DNA of 37,486 nucleotides from positions 1 to 37,486 of the forward strand of contig CAVPMW010000003.1 of NCBI GenBank assembly GCA_963706515.1, read 5' to 3'. Source of the stretch: CAVPMW01 sp963706515. GTDB taxonomy: Bacteria > Chloroflexota > Anaerolineae > Anaerolineales > UBA4823. The position numbers and the translations under genes are program-made. Numbering within the stretch: position 1 is the stretch's first letter; each line of letters opens with the position of its first letter. A model generated the notes under the pieces. It saw only the letters and a program-made list of their open reading frames with translations. It was not told the DNA's origin and did not search any database. Positions 1-8,719 of this stretch are shown here, piece after piece.

Positions 1-997
1 GGCAGGTCGCCGGTGCCAAAATTCTCCATCCACGGCGCCTGGTCGGACTGCTCGTTATCGACGTAGGTCTGCAGGTAGCGCTGTTTGATCGCGCGGCCGT
101 CGGGTCCCAGCTGCTCCAAAACGATGTTCTTGACCTCGAACGGCTTGCCCTGGGCATCCAGGATGCGCCCGGCGAGGGCGCCGGTTTGCTGCCCGCTCTC
201 CGGGTCGTTCAACGGCGCCAGCCACAGCTCGGGGTTGCGCGCGGCGGAGTAAGCATTCTCGCCCACCCGCACTTCGAAATGCAGCGTGCTGCCCGCCACG
301 CCCCCGGTCATGCCGACCTGGCCGATCTCCTCGCCGGCGGCAACATTTTGCCCTTCTTTGACATTGACCTGCGAGAGGTGCCCGTACAGCGTGTAAACCG
401 GCTGGTCGAAACCGGGCAGGTGGTGCTCGAGGACGACCAGGTTGCCGTACTGGTTGCGGATCAAGCCGTAGGCGGTCTGGCTGTCATCCCCGGCGACCAC
501 CACAGTCCCGTCCGCGGCAGCCACGACCGGCGTCCCTGTGGAATTCAGGAAGTCGCTGCCGTGGTTGGCGGTGCGCTGCGAGCGGATGTACTCGCCATAA
601 CGGATCGACGGGTCGATCTCCTGGCGGGCGCTCGTTCCGACGGGGCGGGCGAGCAGGAAGCTGCCCGGGACGACGCACGCCGCCCCAGGGCAATCCTGCG
701 GAGTAAAAGCCTGCCCCGCCGCAGGTGGGACCGCGGTTGGCTGCGCAGCTGCCTGGGTAGCTGGCGGCTGCTGGGTAGGCTCAGCCGCCTCTGGAGCGGA
801 TGTGGGCTGGGCCGGATTGGCTGGCGCTGGAACGGTTGGCTGCTCAGGCGGAAGGGTGGGCATCTCTGCCTGCAGGGTAGGCAGGGAAGTGGGGTTTACC
901 GAACCTGCGGGGTTGCCAGCCGCCAGGCAGGCGGCAGAAGTCGAGGAAGAGCAGCGGTGGCTGCTGTAAGGATGCGTTTCGTATACGTAGGGTTCAT
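1..997 (-). CDS. M23 (LytM-like) peptidase-fold lipoprotein, partial, one frameshift
   Basis: The gene runs off the left edge. Reading leftward, a Pro/Thr/Ala-rich linker (about 910-715) is followed by an M23 fold: NHGSDFLNSTGTPV near 575-540, LYGHLS near 395-370, and LHFEVRVG near 285-265. Family members cleave peptidoglycan peptides with zinc. Here the first zinc-ligand His of HxGxD is Asn, and the first His of the HxH motif is Thr, so the domain is probably non-catalytic, like LytM regulators (inference). The start ATG at 997-995 has a strong GGAGGAG Shine-Dalgarno site. That frame gives a basic, hydrophobic N-terminus, but the domain frame supplies the lipobox-like TSAAC (Cys codon 929-927). 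A one-base shift around 940-990 is therefore needed. An alternative ATG at 1025 is in frame but overlaps the -10 box and lacks a signal sequence. Confidence 0.72.
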
Positions 998-1023
998 TTC
1001 GATCTCCTCCGTGTTCTACGATC

Positions 1024-1029
1024 ATTATA
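1024..1029 (-). promoter_or_regulatory. -10 box for the M23-like lipoprotein gene
   Basis: A perfect TATAAT on the minus strand lies about 27 bases before the ATG at 997. This places the transcription start near 1017, with the GGAGGAG site just downstream. No good -35 is seen at 16-18 bases. Confidence 0.4.
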
Positions 1030-1130
1030 CATAACGAGAATCGGGAAAAATATTTCAATACTGTTAAGCATTTAACGAAGGGTGTGAGCTCCAGAGTCGC
1101 TCTTTGGACGTTCTCCACTTAGGAGGTGCA

Positions 1131-1139
1131 TGTTATACT
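1131..1139 (+). promoter_or_regulatory. Possible extended -10 promoter (TGTTATACT)
   Basis: TGTTATACT matches the extended -10 form TGnTATAAT. The same nine bases followed by GG recur at 34308, upstream of the XRE-STAND gene. If active, it would give the ferredoxin gene a leader of about 340 bases carrying the repeat at 1222-1349. The stretch 1031-1480 has no other gene that I can support. Confidence 0.28.
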
Positions 1140-1221
1140 GGATTCGATCGATTTCTTAGTATTCCGTCAAACCTGATAATTTAACGGGAATACGGGATAA
1201 GCGATCAGTTATGATTACTAT

Positions 1222-1349
1222 GTCATTTCGAGGAGCGTAGCTGGAAGAAGCGAAGCTTCTTCCAGCTTCCTGCGACGAGAAATCCCTAAATAGCCCATTT
1301 TTAGATGACGGTGACAGGGATTCCTCGCCACTGCGGGGCTCGGAATGAC
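1222..1349. repeat. Short palindromic element with 11-bp terminal inverted repeats
   Basis: The ends are GTCATTTCGAG and CTCGGAATGAC, inverted repeats with one mismatch. Inside the left end is a perfect 12-bp hairpin, AGCTGGAAGAAG / CTTCTTCCAGCT. No coding sequence is present. The ends resemble those of the array at 15471-15985, so it looks like one member of a dispersed non-coding repeat family. Confidence 0.6.
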
Positions 1350-1480
1350 GCCTCTTTATAAGTGATAATTGTTATCCCGAATTGACGTTAATTTAGATTG
1401 ATCAAGCTGGAAACGGAATACTGGGAACGAAGCCTTGTCAAGGATGCTTTTGTAAGTGATGGTCCTTACGGAGGGGAAAC

Positions 1481-2461
1481 ATGAAGCTGCTTGATATCTT
1501 GCCCAAATTCGGGAAAGCCTCCACCCGCAAGTTTTTCGAGGAAGGATCGCGCACGCCGGGTTACACCTGGAAAGATGCGCTGCACGGCTACATTTACGCC
1601 CGCTGGCCCTACCAGTACATCGCCATCGGGGTCGGCGAGCACCCTCTCAGCCGGGCGCTGGGACCGCTGGTCGCTTGGATCAGTGCTCATTTGCCGCAAA
1701 AAGCCGAGGAGATGAACGGCGACGGCGTTCCGCTGGAGGGCAAAGGGTACGCCGCCGGCAATGTGTACGCCGACGGCTATCACGGCAAAGTTATGCCTCT
1801 CGCCGCGGCAACCCGGCTGGTGCAGGTCAATGAACCCCTGCGCTTTCCGGACCTGGAAAAAATCATCCCGTACCAGCGCGCCCGCGACCTGGTCCTGCTC
1901 AATCCCGACCACATTGTGGCGCTGGACTGCCCCTGCCGCTCAGCCCGCCCCGACCCCTGCCTGCCCCTGGACGTGTGCCTGATCGTTGGTGAGCCGTTTG
2001 CCAGCCTGGTCAGCGAGCACCACCCGCAGACGACGCGCTGGATCAGCCAGGCTGAGGCGGCAGAAATCCTGCAGGCGGAGGACGCCCGCGGTCACGTGCA
2101 CCACGCCTTCTTCAAGGACGCCATGCTCAACCGCTTCTACGCCATCTGCAACTGCTGCGCCTGCTGCTGCGGTGCGATGCAGTCGATGCGCAGCGGCATG
2201 CCGATATTGGCGTCCTCCGGTTACGTCAACCAGGTTGATGAAGAACTTTGCCTGGGCTGCGGCGACTGCCTGGACTACTGCCAGTTCGGCGCGCTGGCGC
2301 TCGAGGACTTCGTCGCCAGGGTTGACGAAGAGTTGTGCATGGGCTGCGGGGTGTGCTCCAGCAAGTGCGAGCAGGGTGCGCTCAGCCTGCGCCGCGAGCC
2401 AGCCAAAGGCGAGCCGCTGGAGATCCTGGCGCTGCTGGGGGCGCAGCCAAGCCTGGCTTAA
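1481..2461 (+). CDS. 4Fe-4S polyferredoxin-type protein
   Basis: This 326-residue protein ends in two classical 4Fe-4S motifs, CLGCGDCLDYC (about 257-267) and CMGCGVCSSKC (about 286-296), each followed by a Gln-x-Gly-Ala-Leu type turn. Two more cysteine groups lie upstream: CPCR with PC and C following (about 150-166), and CNCCACCC (about 223-230). These could hold a further cluster or metal. No signal peptide or membrane segment is seen, so it is a cytoplasmic electron carrier by inference. The start is fixed by a GGAGGGG site seven bases before the ATG. A UROD-family gene follows after 38 bases, probably in the same operon, which suggests electron delivery to methyl or corrinoid chemistry, but the partner is not proven. 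Confidence 0.82.
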   Translation: MKLLDILPKFGKASTRKFFEEGSRTPGYTWKDALHGYIYARWPYQYIAIGVGEHPLSRALGPLVAWISAHLPQKAEEMNGDGVPLEGKGYAAGNVYADGYHGKVMPLAAATRLVQVNEPLRFPDLEKIIPYQRARDLVLLNPDHIVALDCPCRSARPDPCLPLDVCLIVGEPFASLVSEHHPQTTRWISQAEAAEILQAEDARGHVHHAFFKDAMLNRFYAICNCCACCCGAMQSMRSGMPILASSGYVNQVDEELCLGCGDCLDYCQFGALALEDFVARVDEELCMGCGVCSSKCEQGALSLRREPAKGEPLEILALLGAQPSLA

Positions 2462-2499
2462 GTATGGGGAATTTTGCCGGGTAAACGGGCGAAGCCAGC

Positions 2500-3488
2500 A
2501 TGAACAGCCGCGAGCGTTTCCTGGAAATCATGCACAACGGGTCGCCGGACCGGGTGCCGCTGTTCGAGGAGGGCATCCGGGCGGAGGTGCGCCGGCCTGG
2601 CGCAAGCAGGGGCTGGCTGCGCGTACCCGGCTGGAGAAGGTATTCGCTTACGATGAGTACATCGAGTTAAGCCCCAGGCTCTACCCGCCTCGCTCTCCCT
2701 TGGAGCTGGCTGGGCTGCCGGATGGGTTGGAGCGCTTGAAGCACAGCTTGCAGCACAGCCTGGATTCCGGCGATCCGCGCAGGCTGCCGGATGAGCTGAA
2801 AAGCCCGCGCTTCCTGAGGTCTGCAAGCGAGCGATTAATTACCTGCAGCTTGAGCAGCGGTTTATTCCAGACCTTAGGCATCGAAGACTGGCGCTCCTTC
2901 GGGCAGGTCATGCTCCTGCTCGGCGACCAGCGCGGCTATTGTGAAGCTGCCATGCGCAGCCAGGGGGAATTCAGCGCCCGCCTGGCGCGCAGGATCATGG
3001 ATCAGGTCCCACTTGCCGCGATCGTTTTCGAGGAGCCGGTTGCCGGGAACAGCGGACCCCTGGTCTCGCCGCGCATGTACAGAGAAATTGCACTCACCAG
3101 CTACGCCCCGGTCATTGCCGCAGCGCGCGAGTGCGGCGTGGATACGATCATCCTGAAGAGCTGGGCGAACGTGCGACGCCTGCTCCCGGAGGCGGTCGCG
3201 GCCGGCTTCAACTGCCTGTGGGCGTACGAGCGCGGCAGCCCTGAGATGGATTATCTGTCGATACGGGAGGAGTTTGGCAGCGCGCTGCGCCTGATCGGCG
3301 GGATCGACCTGGATGTGCTGCGCATAGACAAAAATGCTATCCGGGAGGAGCTGGAGCGCGTCGTCCCTCCGCTCCTGGCGCAGGGCGGGTACATCCCCAT
3401 GCTGGACGGGCGTGTGCGCATAGATATCCCTTTCGAGAATTACACGTACTACCGAAGGCTGCTGGAGGAGATGGTTCGCTCCCCTTAA
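2500..3488 (+). CDS. Uroporphyrinogen decarboxylase (URO-D) family protein, one frameshift
   Basis: The N-terminus MNSRERFLEIMHNGSPDRVP is typical of URO-D/MtaA-like TIM-barrel proteins. In this broad family, true HemE decarboxylates uroporphyrinogen, while others such as MtaA and CmuA move methyl groups between corrinoid proteins and thiols. The frame breaks at about 2592, where GTGCGCCGGCC appears to lack one G. The next frame continues smoothly as AWRKQGLAARTRLEKVFAYD to the TAA at 3488. At about 329 residues the length is normal. It lacks obvious HemE signatures, and its neighbour is a polyferredoxin, so I prefer a HemE-unrelated methyltransferase-like role (inference). A degraded copy of its last 30 residues occurs at 7460-7558. 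Confidence 0.78.
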
Positions 3489-3528
3489 ATGCTTGCCGAA
3501 ATAGAATATCATTCTTTGGTCAATTAAG

Positions 3529-3570
3529 CAAAAAAGAACCCTCCTGCAGGTATCCGACCTGCGGGAGGGT
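3529..3570 (-). terminator. Rho-independent terminator of the GSDWIERHP repeat gene
   Basis: On the minus strand, ACCCTCCCGCAGGT pairs with ACCTGCAGGAGGGT around a five-base loop and is followed by TTCTTTTTTG. It starts 31 bases after the stop of the repeat gene. On the plus strand no T-run follows, so it is directional. Confidence 0.88.
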
Positions 3571-3600
3571 AATTGTAGGGAATTATCTTCATATCGTTGA

Positions 3601-4110
3601 CTATCTTGGATGCCGCTCGATCCAGTCCGAGCCAGCATATTTGTCTGCAGTTGTGACCGCCGGGTGCCGCTCGATCCAGTCCGAGCCAGCATAGTTAGGT
3701 GCAGGAGTGACCGCCGCAGGGTGCCGCTCGATCCAATCGGAGCCAGCATAGTTAGCTGCAGCAGGGACAGCCGCTGGGTGCCGCTCGATCCAGTCCGAGC
3801 CAGCATAGTTGGGTGCTACAGGGACAGCCGCTGGGTGCCGCTCGATATAGTCGGAGCCAGCATAGTTAGCTGCAGCAGGTAAAGCCGCCGGGTGCCGTTC
3901 GATCCAGTCCGAGCCAGCATAGTTAGGTGCGACAGGAACAGCCGCCGGGTGGCGCTCGATCCAGTCAGAGCCTGCCAGGTTCTTCAGGTTTCTGGAGTCT
4001 CTACTACCCGGAGCCAATGCGGACAGGTTTGATGAAGCCTGCACGGCAAGAAAAACAACAGCCAGTAAACTCAGTGTGATCAGGACTTTCGACAGAACCT
4101 TGGTAATCAT
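3601..4110 (-). CDS. Secreted protein of seven tandem AGSDWIERHP units
   Basis: This 169-residue protein is almost wholly a signal peptide plus repeats. Residues 1-26 (MITKVLSKVLITLSLLAVVF, then LAVQA) form a clear Sec signal peptide with a likely VQA-SS cleavage site and no lipobox. After about 20 linker residues come seven copies of a 19-residue unit with core AGSDWIERHP; the third has Tyr for Trp. The spacers alternate between AAVPVAPNY and AALPAAANY types, so the array grew partly by two-unit duplication. There are no cysteines in the mature part. The start is the Met preceded by AAGGAGG at seven bases; an upstream in-frame ATG (4128) overlaps that site. I do not recognise the family. It is divergent from a BTAD-STAND regulator. 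Peptide precursor, structural or cell-wall roles are all possible. Confidence 0.85.
   Translation of the reverse strand: MITKVLSKVLITLSLLAVVFLAVQASSNLSALAPGSRDSRNLKNLAGSDWIERHPAAVPVAPNYAGSDWIERHPAALPAAANYAGSDYIERHPAAVPVAPNYAGSDWIERHPAAVPAAANYAGSDWIERHPAAVTPAPNYAGSDWIERHPAVTTADKYAGSDWIERHPR
3604..3976 (-). repeat. 57-bp tandem repeat array inside the secreted repeat gene
   Basis: About six and a half copies of a 57-base unit are present. The part encoding GSDWIERHP is the best conserved; the part encoding the spacer varies. Third-position changes, such as TCC versus TCG for Ser, occur inside the conserved core. Confidence 0.85.
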
Positions 4111-4177
4111 TTCAACCTCCTTATGCAATCAGCCTTACAATAAAATCTCATCACCAACATCAATCAGAATGCGCCAG

Positions 4178-4210
4178 TTAGTTCCTCGATCCTCGCTTGA
4201 AATTGTCCAT
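4178..4210 (-). CDS. Possible 10-residue leader peptide (uORF)
   Basis: An ATG at 4210 is preceded by AGGAGAT at five bases and encodes MDNFKRGSRN before a TAA. It lies about 70 bases upstream of the repeat gene on the same strand. With so short a frame, chance cannot be excluded. Confidence 0.22.
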   Translation of the reverse strand: MDNFKRGSRN

Positions 4211-4303
4211 ATTTGATCTCCTATCTCTACTATCTGTTTATCATTCTATAGATATGCCGTCCCAGAGCGTGTGAACGAGCGTGTTTTTTTTCGTGTATTT
4301 TTT

Positions 4304-4332
4304 TTAGACTGGAGAGTATTCAATGCTATACT
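4304..4332 (+). promoter_or_regulatory. Promoter of the BTAD-STAND regulator
   Basis: TTAGAC (4304-4309) and TATACT (4327-4332) are separated by 17 bases. The transcript would start near 4339, giving a leader of about 50 bases. Two runs of eight T lie just upstream (4284-4291, 4298-4305) in the divergent intergenic region. Confidence 0.5.
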
Positions 4333-4389
4333 TAGATAAAATAGACCGTAATTATTCTCCTTTCTTTTCTACGATCGTCTGGGGATGAT

Positions 4390-7354
4390 ATGCTGGTAGC
4401 ACGCTTACTCGGAGAGTTTGAAGTATTGCGGGACGACAGACGCCTCACCATCCCCACCCGTAACGCCCAGGCATTATTTGCATATTTGATACTGAACGCG
4501 GATAAAGTCTTCCGCCGCGAAAAGCTGGCTGGTTTATTGTGGCCCGATTCGAGCGAAGAAAACGCTCGCAGCAATTTACGCCATGAATTATGGCGCTTGC
4601 GAAAAGCACTCGAGATTGAAGGCGAATCCTATTTCGTGATCGATGGCCTCAGTATTGCTTTTAACCCGCAGGCCGATTATTTTCTCGATGTACACAGGCT
4701 GGAAAACCCACCTCTCGAAGCCAGCTCCACCGATGATTTGAGCGCAGCGCTTACTGTCTACCGGGGGGAGTTATTACCAGGCTTTTACGATGAATGGGTT
4801 TTCCTGGAGCGAGAACGCCTGAACGCTGTCTTCGAAGCCAAGATGGCGCGCCTGTTAGAGATCCTGCAAGACGAAGGGCGCTGGATTGAAGTCCAGGATT
4901 GGGCGATGCGCTGGATCGCACTGGGACAATTCCCCGAACCCGCTTACCGAGCGTTGATGGCTGCCTACGCCAGCAGCGGAGAACCAGCTAAAGCCGTGGC
5001 AGCTTACGAGCGCTATGCTCAGGCGTTGCAGAAGAACCTGGGTCTGAAACCCTCAGAGCAGACGCGTATGCTGTATAAACGCCTGAAAATAAGCGGGAGT
5101 ATAGGTGACCAGGCGCCTGCTGCATTTCCTACAGATGAAACACTAAAATCACAGCGAGAAAGACCGGCTGCAAACACATCCTGTACCCAATATCCGCCGC
5201 TCCAACCTGCCCAAGCCTTTAACCAGCTTCATTGGGCGTGAGAAGGAAATACGGCAGGTCGAGCACCTCGTTTCTCTGCATCGGTTGGTTACGATCATTG
5301 GCTCGAGCGGCATAGGTAAAACCCGGTTGGCGATAGAGGTAGCAAGGGAGCTGACACCCAAATTCAGGGATGGTGTCTGGTGGGTTGAATTAGCCAGGTT
5401 TAGCCAGTCTGGCTCACCTGAAGGGTCATCTATGGGGAAATCGTCAATTTTTGGACAGGAAAGCCTGATAGCTGAAGATCTTGTATCCCAAGCAGTTGCT
5501 AAGGCGTTACACATACCCGAGGAGCCTGGAGTGCCCATCCTGGAAGGGATACTGGAAGCGCTGCGTGGGAAGCAGCTGCTTCTGGTACTGGATAATTGTG
5601 AACACCTCATCGAATACTGCGCTGTCCTGGCAGAACGGCTGCTGAGTGAATGCCCGGAGGTAAACATCCTGGCTACAAGTCGTGAAGCGCTTGGGGGTGC
5701 CAGGTGAGAATGCCTGGTTGATCCCGTCCCTATCCTTGCCGGAAACAGTCACTTCATTGGAAACCAGCCGCATATTCGAATCTGAAGCCGTCAGCCTGTT
5801 TATTGAGCGCGCGCAAGAGGTGCGACCCGGTTTTCAAATTGGGGCAGCAGAAGCACTCACGGTGGCCAGGATCTGCCTGCACCTGGACGGTATCCCTCTG
5901 GCGATCGAGCTCGCAGCTGCGCGCATGAACCTGCTTTCAGTACAGGAGATCGCAGACCGGCTGGACCGGCGTTTCAGCCTGCTGACCGGAGGACGCCGGA
6001 CTGCCCTGCCGCGCCACCAAACCCTGCACGCAGCCATTGAATGGAGCTATGACCTGCTCAGTCCGCCGGAACAGATTTTATTCCGCCGCTTTCGGTTTTT
6101 TCAGGCAGTTTTTCGCTGGAGGCAGCCGAAGCTATCTGCTCTGATCAGCAGATTAAACGAGATGAAGTATTGGCTTTGCTCGGACGGCTGGTGGATAAAT
6201 CCTTGTTGAATGTGGAACCTGCTCCCCAGGATGGGACATTTTCAACCCGCTACCACTACCTGGATACCATTCGTAGTTTTGGGCGCATGAAATTGGATGA
6301 AGCAAACGAAACCAGTTGGATGCACGACCGGCACGCGGACTATTATGTGCGTCTGGCAGAAGCTGCCGAGCCAGTCCTTTTATTACAGGATCAGGTGCGC
6401 TGGTTCAAGCTGCTCCAGGCTGAATACGAAAACATGCGTGCCGTTATCGAATGGAGTGCTGAACAGGACCAGGCTGAAAACGCCTTGCGGGTAGTGGTAG
6501 CTTTATTCACTTTCTGGTGGTTAATCGGCTTTACCCGCGAGGGCCGCGACCTGGCTTTGAAAGCCCTGGCCATGCCATCTGCCAGGCAGTTTGAGGAAAA
6601 GCGCGCCCAGGCACTCAGCATTGCCGGCTTTTTTCAATATTTACATGGCGATATCCCTTCTGCCAGGAAAATGCTCGAAGAAGCCCTATCGATATTGAGG
6701 ACATCCGCTGATGAAGTTCATCTTGCCTGGACGCTCCAGATCTTAGGGCTGGTTTACGCATATGAGAAGGAGTATGCTCTTGCGGATGCTGCCGACCAGG
6801 AGGGGTTGGCAATCATTAAAAGGATAAAGGACTTAAACAGTAAGAGCTTATTTATTTTTTTTCATGGGAGATGTTGACCTGTTAAAGGGGGACATTTCTC
6901 GAGCAAAAAACACATACGAAGAGAACGCAGCTTATTTCGGGAGATGGGGAGCAAATCGTTTCTCGCCTATCCTCTTCGCCGGCTGGGTTATCTTGCTTTA
7001 GAGCAGAAAGATATTGATAAAGCACGGAGTTATTTCCAGGAAAGTCTGAGTCTGAACCATGAAGTAGGCGATATACCTGGAATGACCGCCTGCCTGGTCA
7101 GCGCTGCAGCACTTGCAATTCAATTGGATAAGCCAATTCTAGCGGCTCGATTATGTGGAGCGGTGGAGTACCAGCGAGAAACTCTGGCGGTTTACGCCCT
7201 GTATACCGACCAGGCTGAGTTTGTGCGCATCCGCAGCAAGCTGCAGAGTTTACTCGACGAAGAGACATTCACGGCTGCTTCCCTCGAAGGGTGGTATCTG
7301 AGTCTCGAGCTGGCAATTGATCTGGCGGAGAAGGTATTAGGGGATGATCTCTAA
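4390..7354 (+). CDS. BTAD-STAND-TPR transcriptional regulator (SARP/AfsR-like), five frameshifts
   Basis: The N-terminal 240 residues hold a winged-helix region (LLGEFEVLRDDRRLTIPTRN) and a bacterial transcriptional activation domain, as in SARP/AfsR proteins. Next comes a STAND NTPase: SNLPKPLTSFIGREKEI, Walker A GSSGIGKTRLA, Walker B LLLVLDNCEHL, LATSRE and GIPLAIELAAAR. TPR-like helices follow to residue ~987. The family couples ligand or partner sensing by TPRs to DNA binding. The reading frame shifts near 5165, 5695 (run of five G), 6105 (run of six T), 6855 (run of eight T) and 6945. Conserved motifs continue across every break, so sequencing indels are likelier than decay, though five in one gene is many. 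The start ATG has a weak GGGGAT site. It is divergent from the secreted repeat gene and may regulate it (inference). Confidence 0.75.
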
Positions 7355-7459
7355 GGCGTGAGGGTTTGCATCGCTGTCCTGCCTGCGGGCTCCAAGCACA
7401 GCAGTCCGAAAACGGATTTTAGTGAATTTGGAAAAGTTATTAAGTTGTAAGTATTCTCG

Positions 7460-7558
7460 ATGCCTGACGGGCGATTGCGCATAGACAAGAGTTTCGAGAA
7501 TTATGCATGCAACCGCAAGCTGCTGGAAGAGATGGTTGGTTCAAACACATCACGTTAG
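7460..7558 (+). pseudogene. Remnant of the C-terminus of a UROD-family gene
   Basis: The 32 residues starting MPDGRLRIDKSFENYACNRK match the end of the UROD-family protein at 2500-3488 (MLDGRVRIDIPFENYTYYRR), including the LLEEMV that follows. An in-frame stop lies three codons upstream, so only the tail is left. This points to a former second copy 4 kb away, probably lost by deletion or insertion of the regulator gene between them. Confidence 0.75.
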
Positions 7559-7591
7559 AGATTGAACGCGGCTCGATAAGGGTGCCAAATA

Positions 7592-8170
7592 ATGCCAGAA
7601 TTCAGCGTGAAACCCCTGGATGAAAGCACCTGGCCGGATTTCGCGCGGCTGGTCGAAAAGCACAACGGAGTATGGGGCGGCTGCTGGTGTATGGCTTTTC
7701 ACGAAGAGGGGGTTGGGAAGGGCAAGACAGCCCTGGGTAACCGGGCTGAGAAAGAGCGCCGAGTCCGGGGTGGACGGGCGCACGCTGCCCTGGTGTACGA
7801 CGGAGCGAACGCGGTCGGCTGGTGCCAGTTCGGTCCGGCGGATGAGCTTCCCCGCATCAAGCTGAAGAAAGACTATCTAAACGGTCTCACCCAGCTTCCC
7901 GATTGGAGGATCACCTGTTTTTTCGTTGACCGGGAATATCGGGGCAAAGGCGTGGCTGCCATCGCTCTTGCAGGAGCTCTGAACGAAATTGCCCGCCTCG
8001 GTGGTGGGACCGTTGAAAGCTATCCTGAGGACGCCGAGGGACGCTCGGTCTCAGGATCATTTCTTTACAACGGGACAGTTGCGATGTTCGAGCGCCTGGG
8101 GTTTCAACGGACGCGCCGGCTCGGCAAGACCCATTGGGTGGTGACCAGGGTGATAGACAGCCAGCCTTAA
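7592..8170 (+). CDS. GNAT-family N-acetyltransferase
   Basis: This 192-residue cytoplasmic protein has the GNAT acetyl-CoA site in CFFVDREYRGKGVAAIAL (about 109-126), with the R-x-x-G-x-G/A pyrophosphate loop. A C-terminal segment, FLYNGTVAMFERLGFQRTRR, is typical of the fold. The N-terminal GVWGGCWCMAFH is a signature of one uncharacterised GNAT subgroup in which a Trp/Cys-rich loop precedes the fold. The substrate cannot be read from sequence. The start follows AAGGGTG by about nine bases. It is followed on the opposite strand, after 25 bases, by a small membrane protein gene. Confidence 0.85.
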   Translation: MPEFSVKPLDESTWPDFARLVEKHNGVWGGCWCMAFHEEGVGKGKTALGNRAEKERRVRGGRAHAALVYDGANAVGWCQFGPADELPRIKLKKDYLNGLTQLPDWRITCFFVDREYRGKGVAAIALAGALNEIARLGGGTVESYPEDAEGRSVSGSFLYNGTVAMFERLGFQRTRRLGKTHWVVTRVIDSQP

Positions 8171-8195
8171 GAAGGATTACCCAAGGTCGCTTCCA

Positions 8196-8570
8196 TCAAT
8201 CCCGTTGTCGCCTGTGATATTCCTGCACGAGAGCCAGAATGACCACAAAAAATGGGATCAGGATGATCACCTGCTGGGTTCCATACCGCCTGGCATGGGC
8301 GAGCTCCGCCTGGCCTTCTTCCTTCACGGTCCCGCTCCTGGCAATTAGGACTGCATAGATAAATAATGGAATGTAGTTCAGTCCTATGCTCACCAGCCAG
8401 AATCCCACCACCGTTTCCCAACCGGATTTAACATAACCGGGGAAGCCGAGGCGGATGGAAAACAATCCGAGGCTGAGCGGCAAGACAACCCCGAGGGCGT
8501 ATTCTACGATAATGACGCGAGAGCCAAGCCATACCATATCTACTGCAGCAAGTTTCCGGATATTGATCAA
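8196..8570 (-). CDS. Small integral membrane protein, unknown function
   Basis: This 124-residue protein has three hydrophobic segments: about 18-40 (VIIVEYALGVVLPLSLGLFS), 56-79 (VVGFWLVSIGLNYIPLFIYA) and 99-116 (VIILIPFFVVILALVQ). The 80-97 loop is charged and the tail is basic (HRRQRD). I cannot name the family; similar short membrane proteins of unknown function exist in Chloroflexota. The start is uncertain: a TTG at 8570 keeps the segment IRKLAAVDM, while an ATG at 8537 would drop the first 11 residues. It lies downstream of the toxin gene on the same strand, but 149 bases and a large hairpin separate them, so it probably has its own promoter. Confidence 0.68.
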   Translation of the reverse strand: MINIRKLAAVDMVWLGSRVIIVEYALGVVLPLSLGLFSIRLGFPGYVKSGWETVVGFWLVSIGLNYIPLFIYAVLIARSGTVKEEGQAELAHARRYGTQQVIILIPFFVVILALVQEYHRRQRD

Positions 8571-8594
8571 TAATCCTGCCGTCGCTGATTACTA

Positions 8595-8647
8595 AAGTAT
8601 CTATCCGAAGATGGATAGGCTCCCCTCATATTTTCGGATAGATACTT
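8595..8647. repeat. Inverted repeat with two competing hairpins
   Basis: AAGTATCTATCCGAA (8595-8609) is perfectly inverted at 8633-8647 around a 23-base loop. The inner part of the left arm, CTATCC (8601-8606), can instead pair with GGATAG (8613-8618). No T-run follows on either strand, so it is not a classical terminator. It lies between the toxin stop and the next start on the minus strand. Confidence 0.7.
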
Positions 8648-8719
8648 AACCTGATTACGATCCTGTTTAGGTGCATGGCGCTGAACAGATTGGGCTTACC
8701 AATAAACGCTTATCGTTGG

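Noticed and set aside
186..1034. Long open frame on the plus strand over the M23-like gene
   Set aside because: It is antisense to a gene with clear domain motifs and a Shine-Dalgarno site, and its protein is an Arg/Gly-rich, low-quality sequence.
2874..3806. 310-residue minus-strand frame
   Set aside because: It joins the antisense of the UROD gene to another frame of the repeat array and has no start signal.
3604..3976. CRISPR array suggested by regular repeats
   Set aside because: The 57-base units are in frame in a signal-peptide protein, have no unique spacers, and no cas genes are present.
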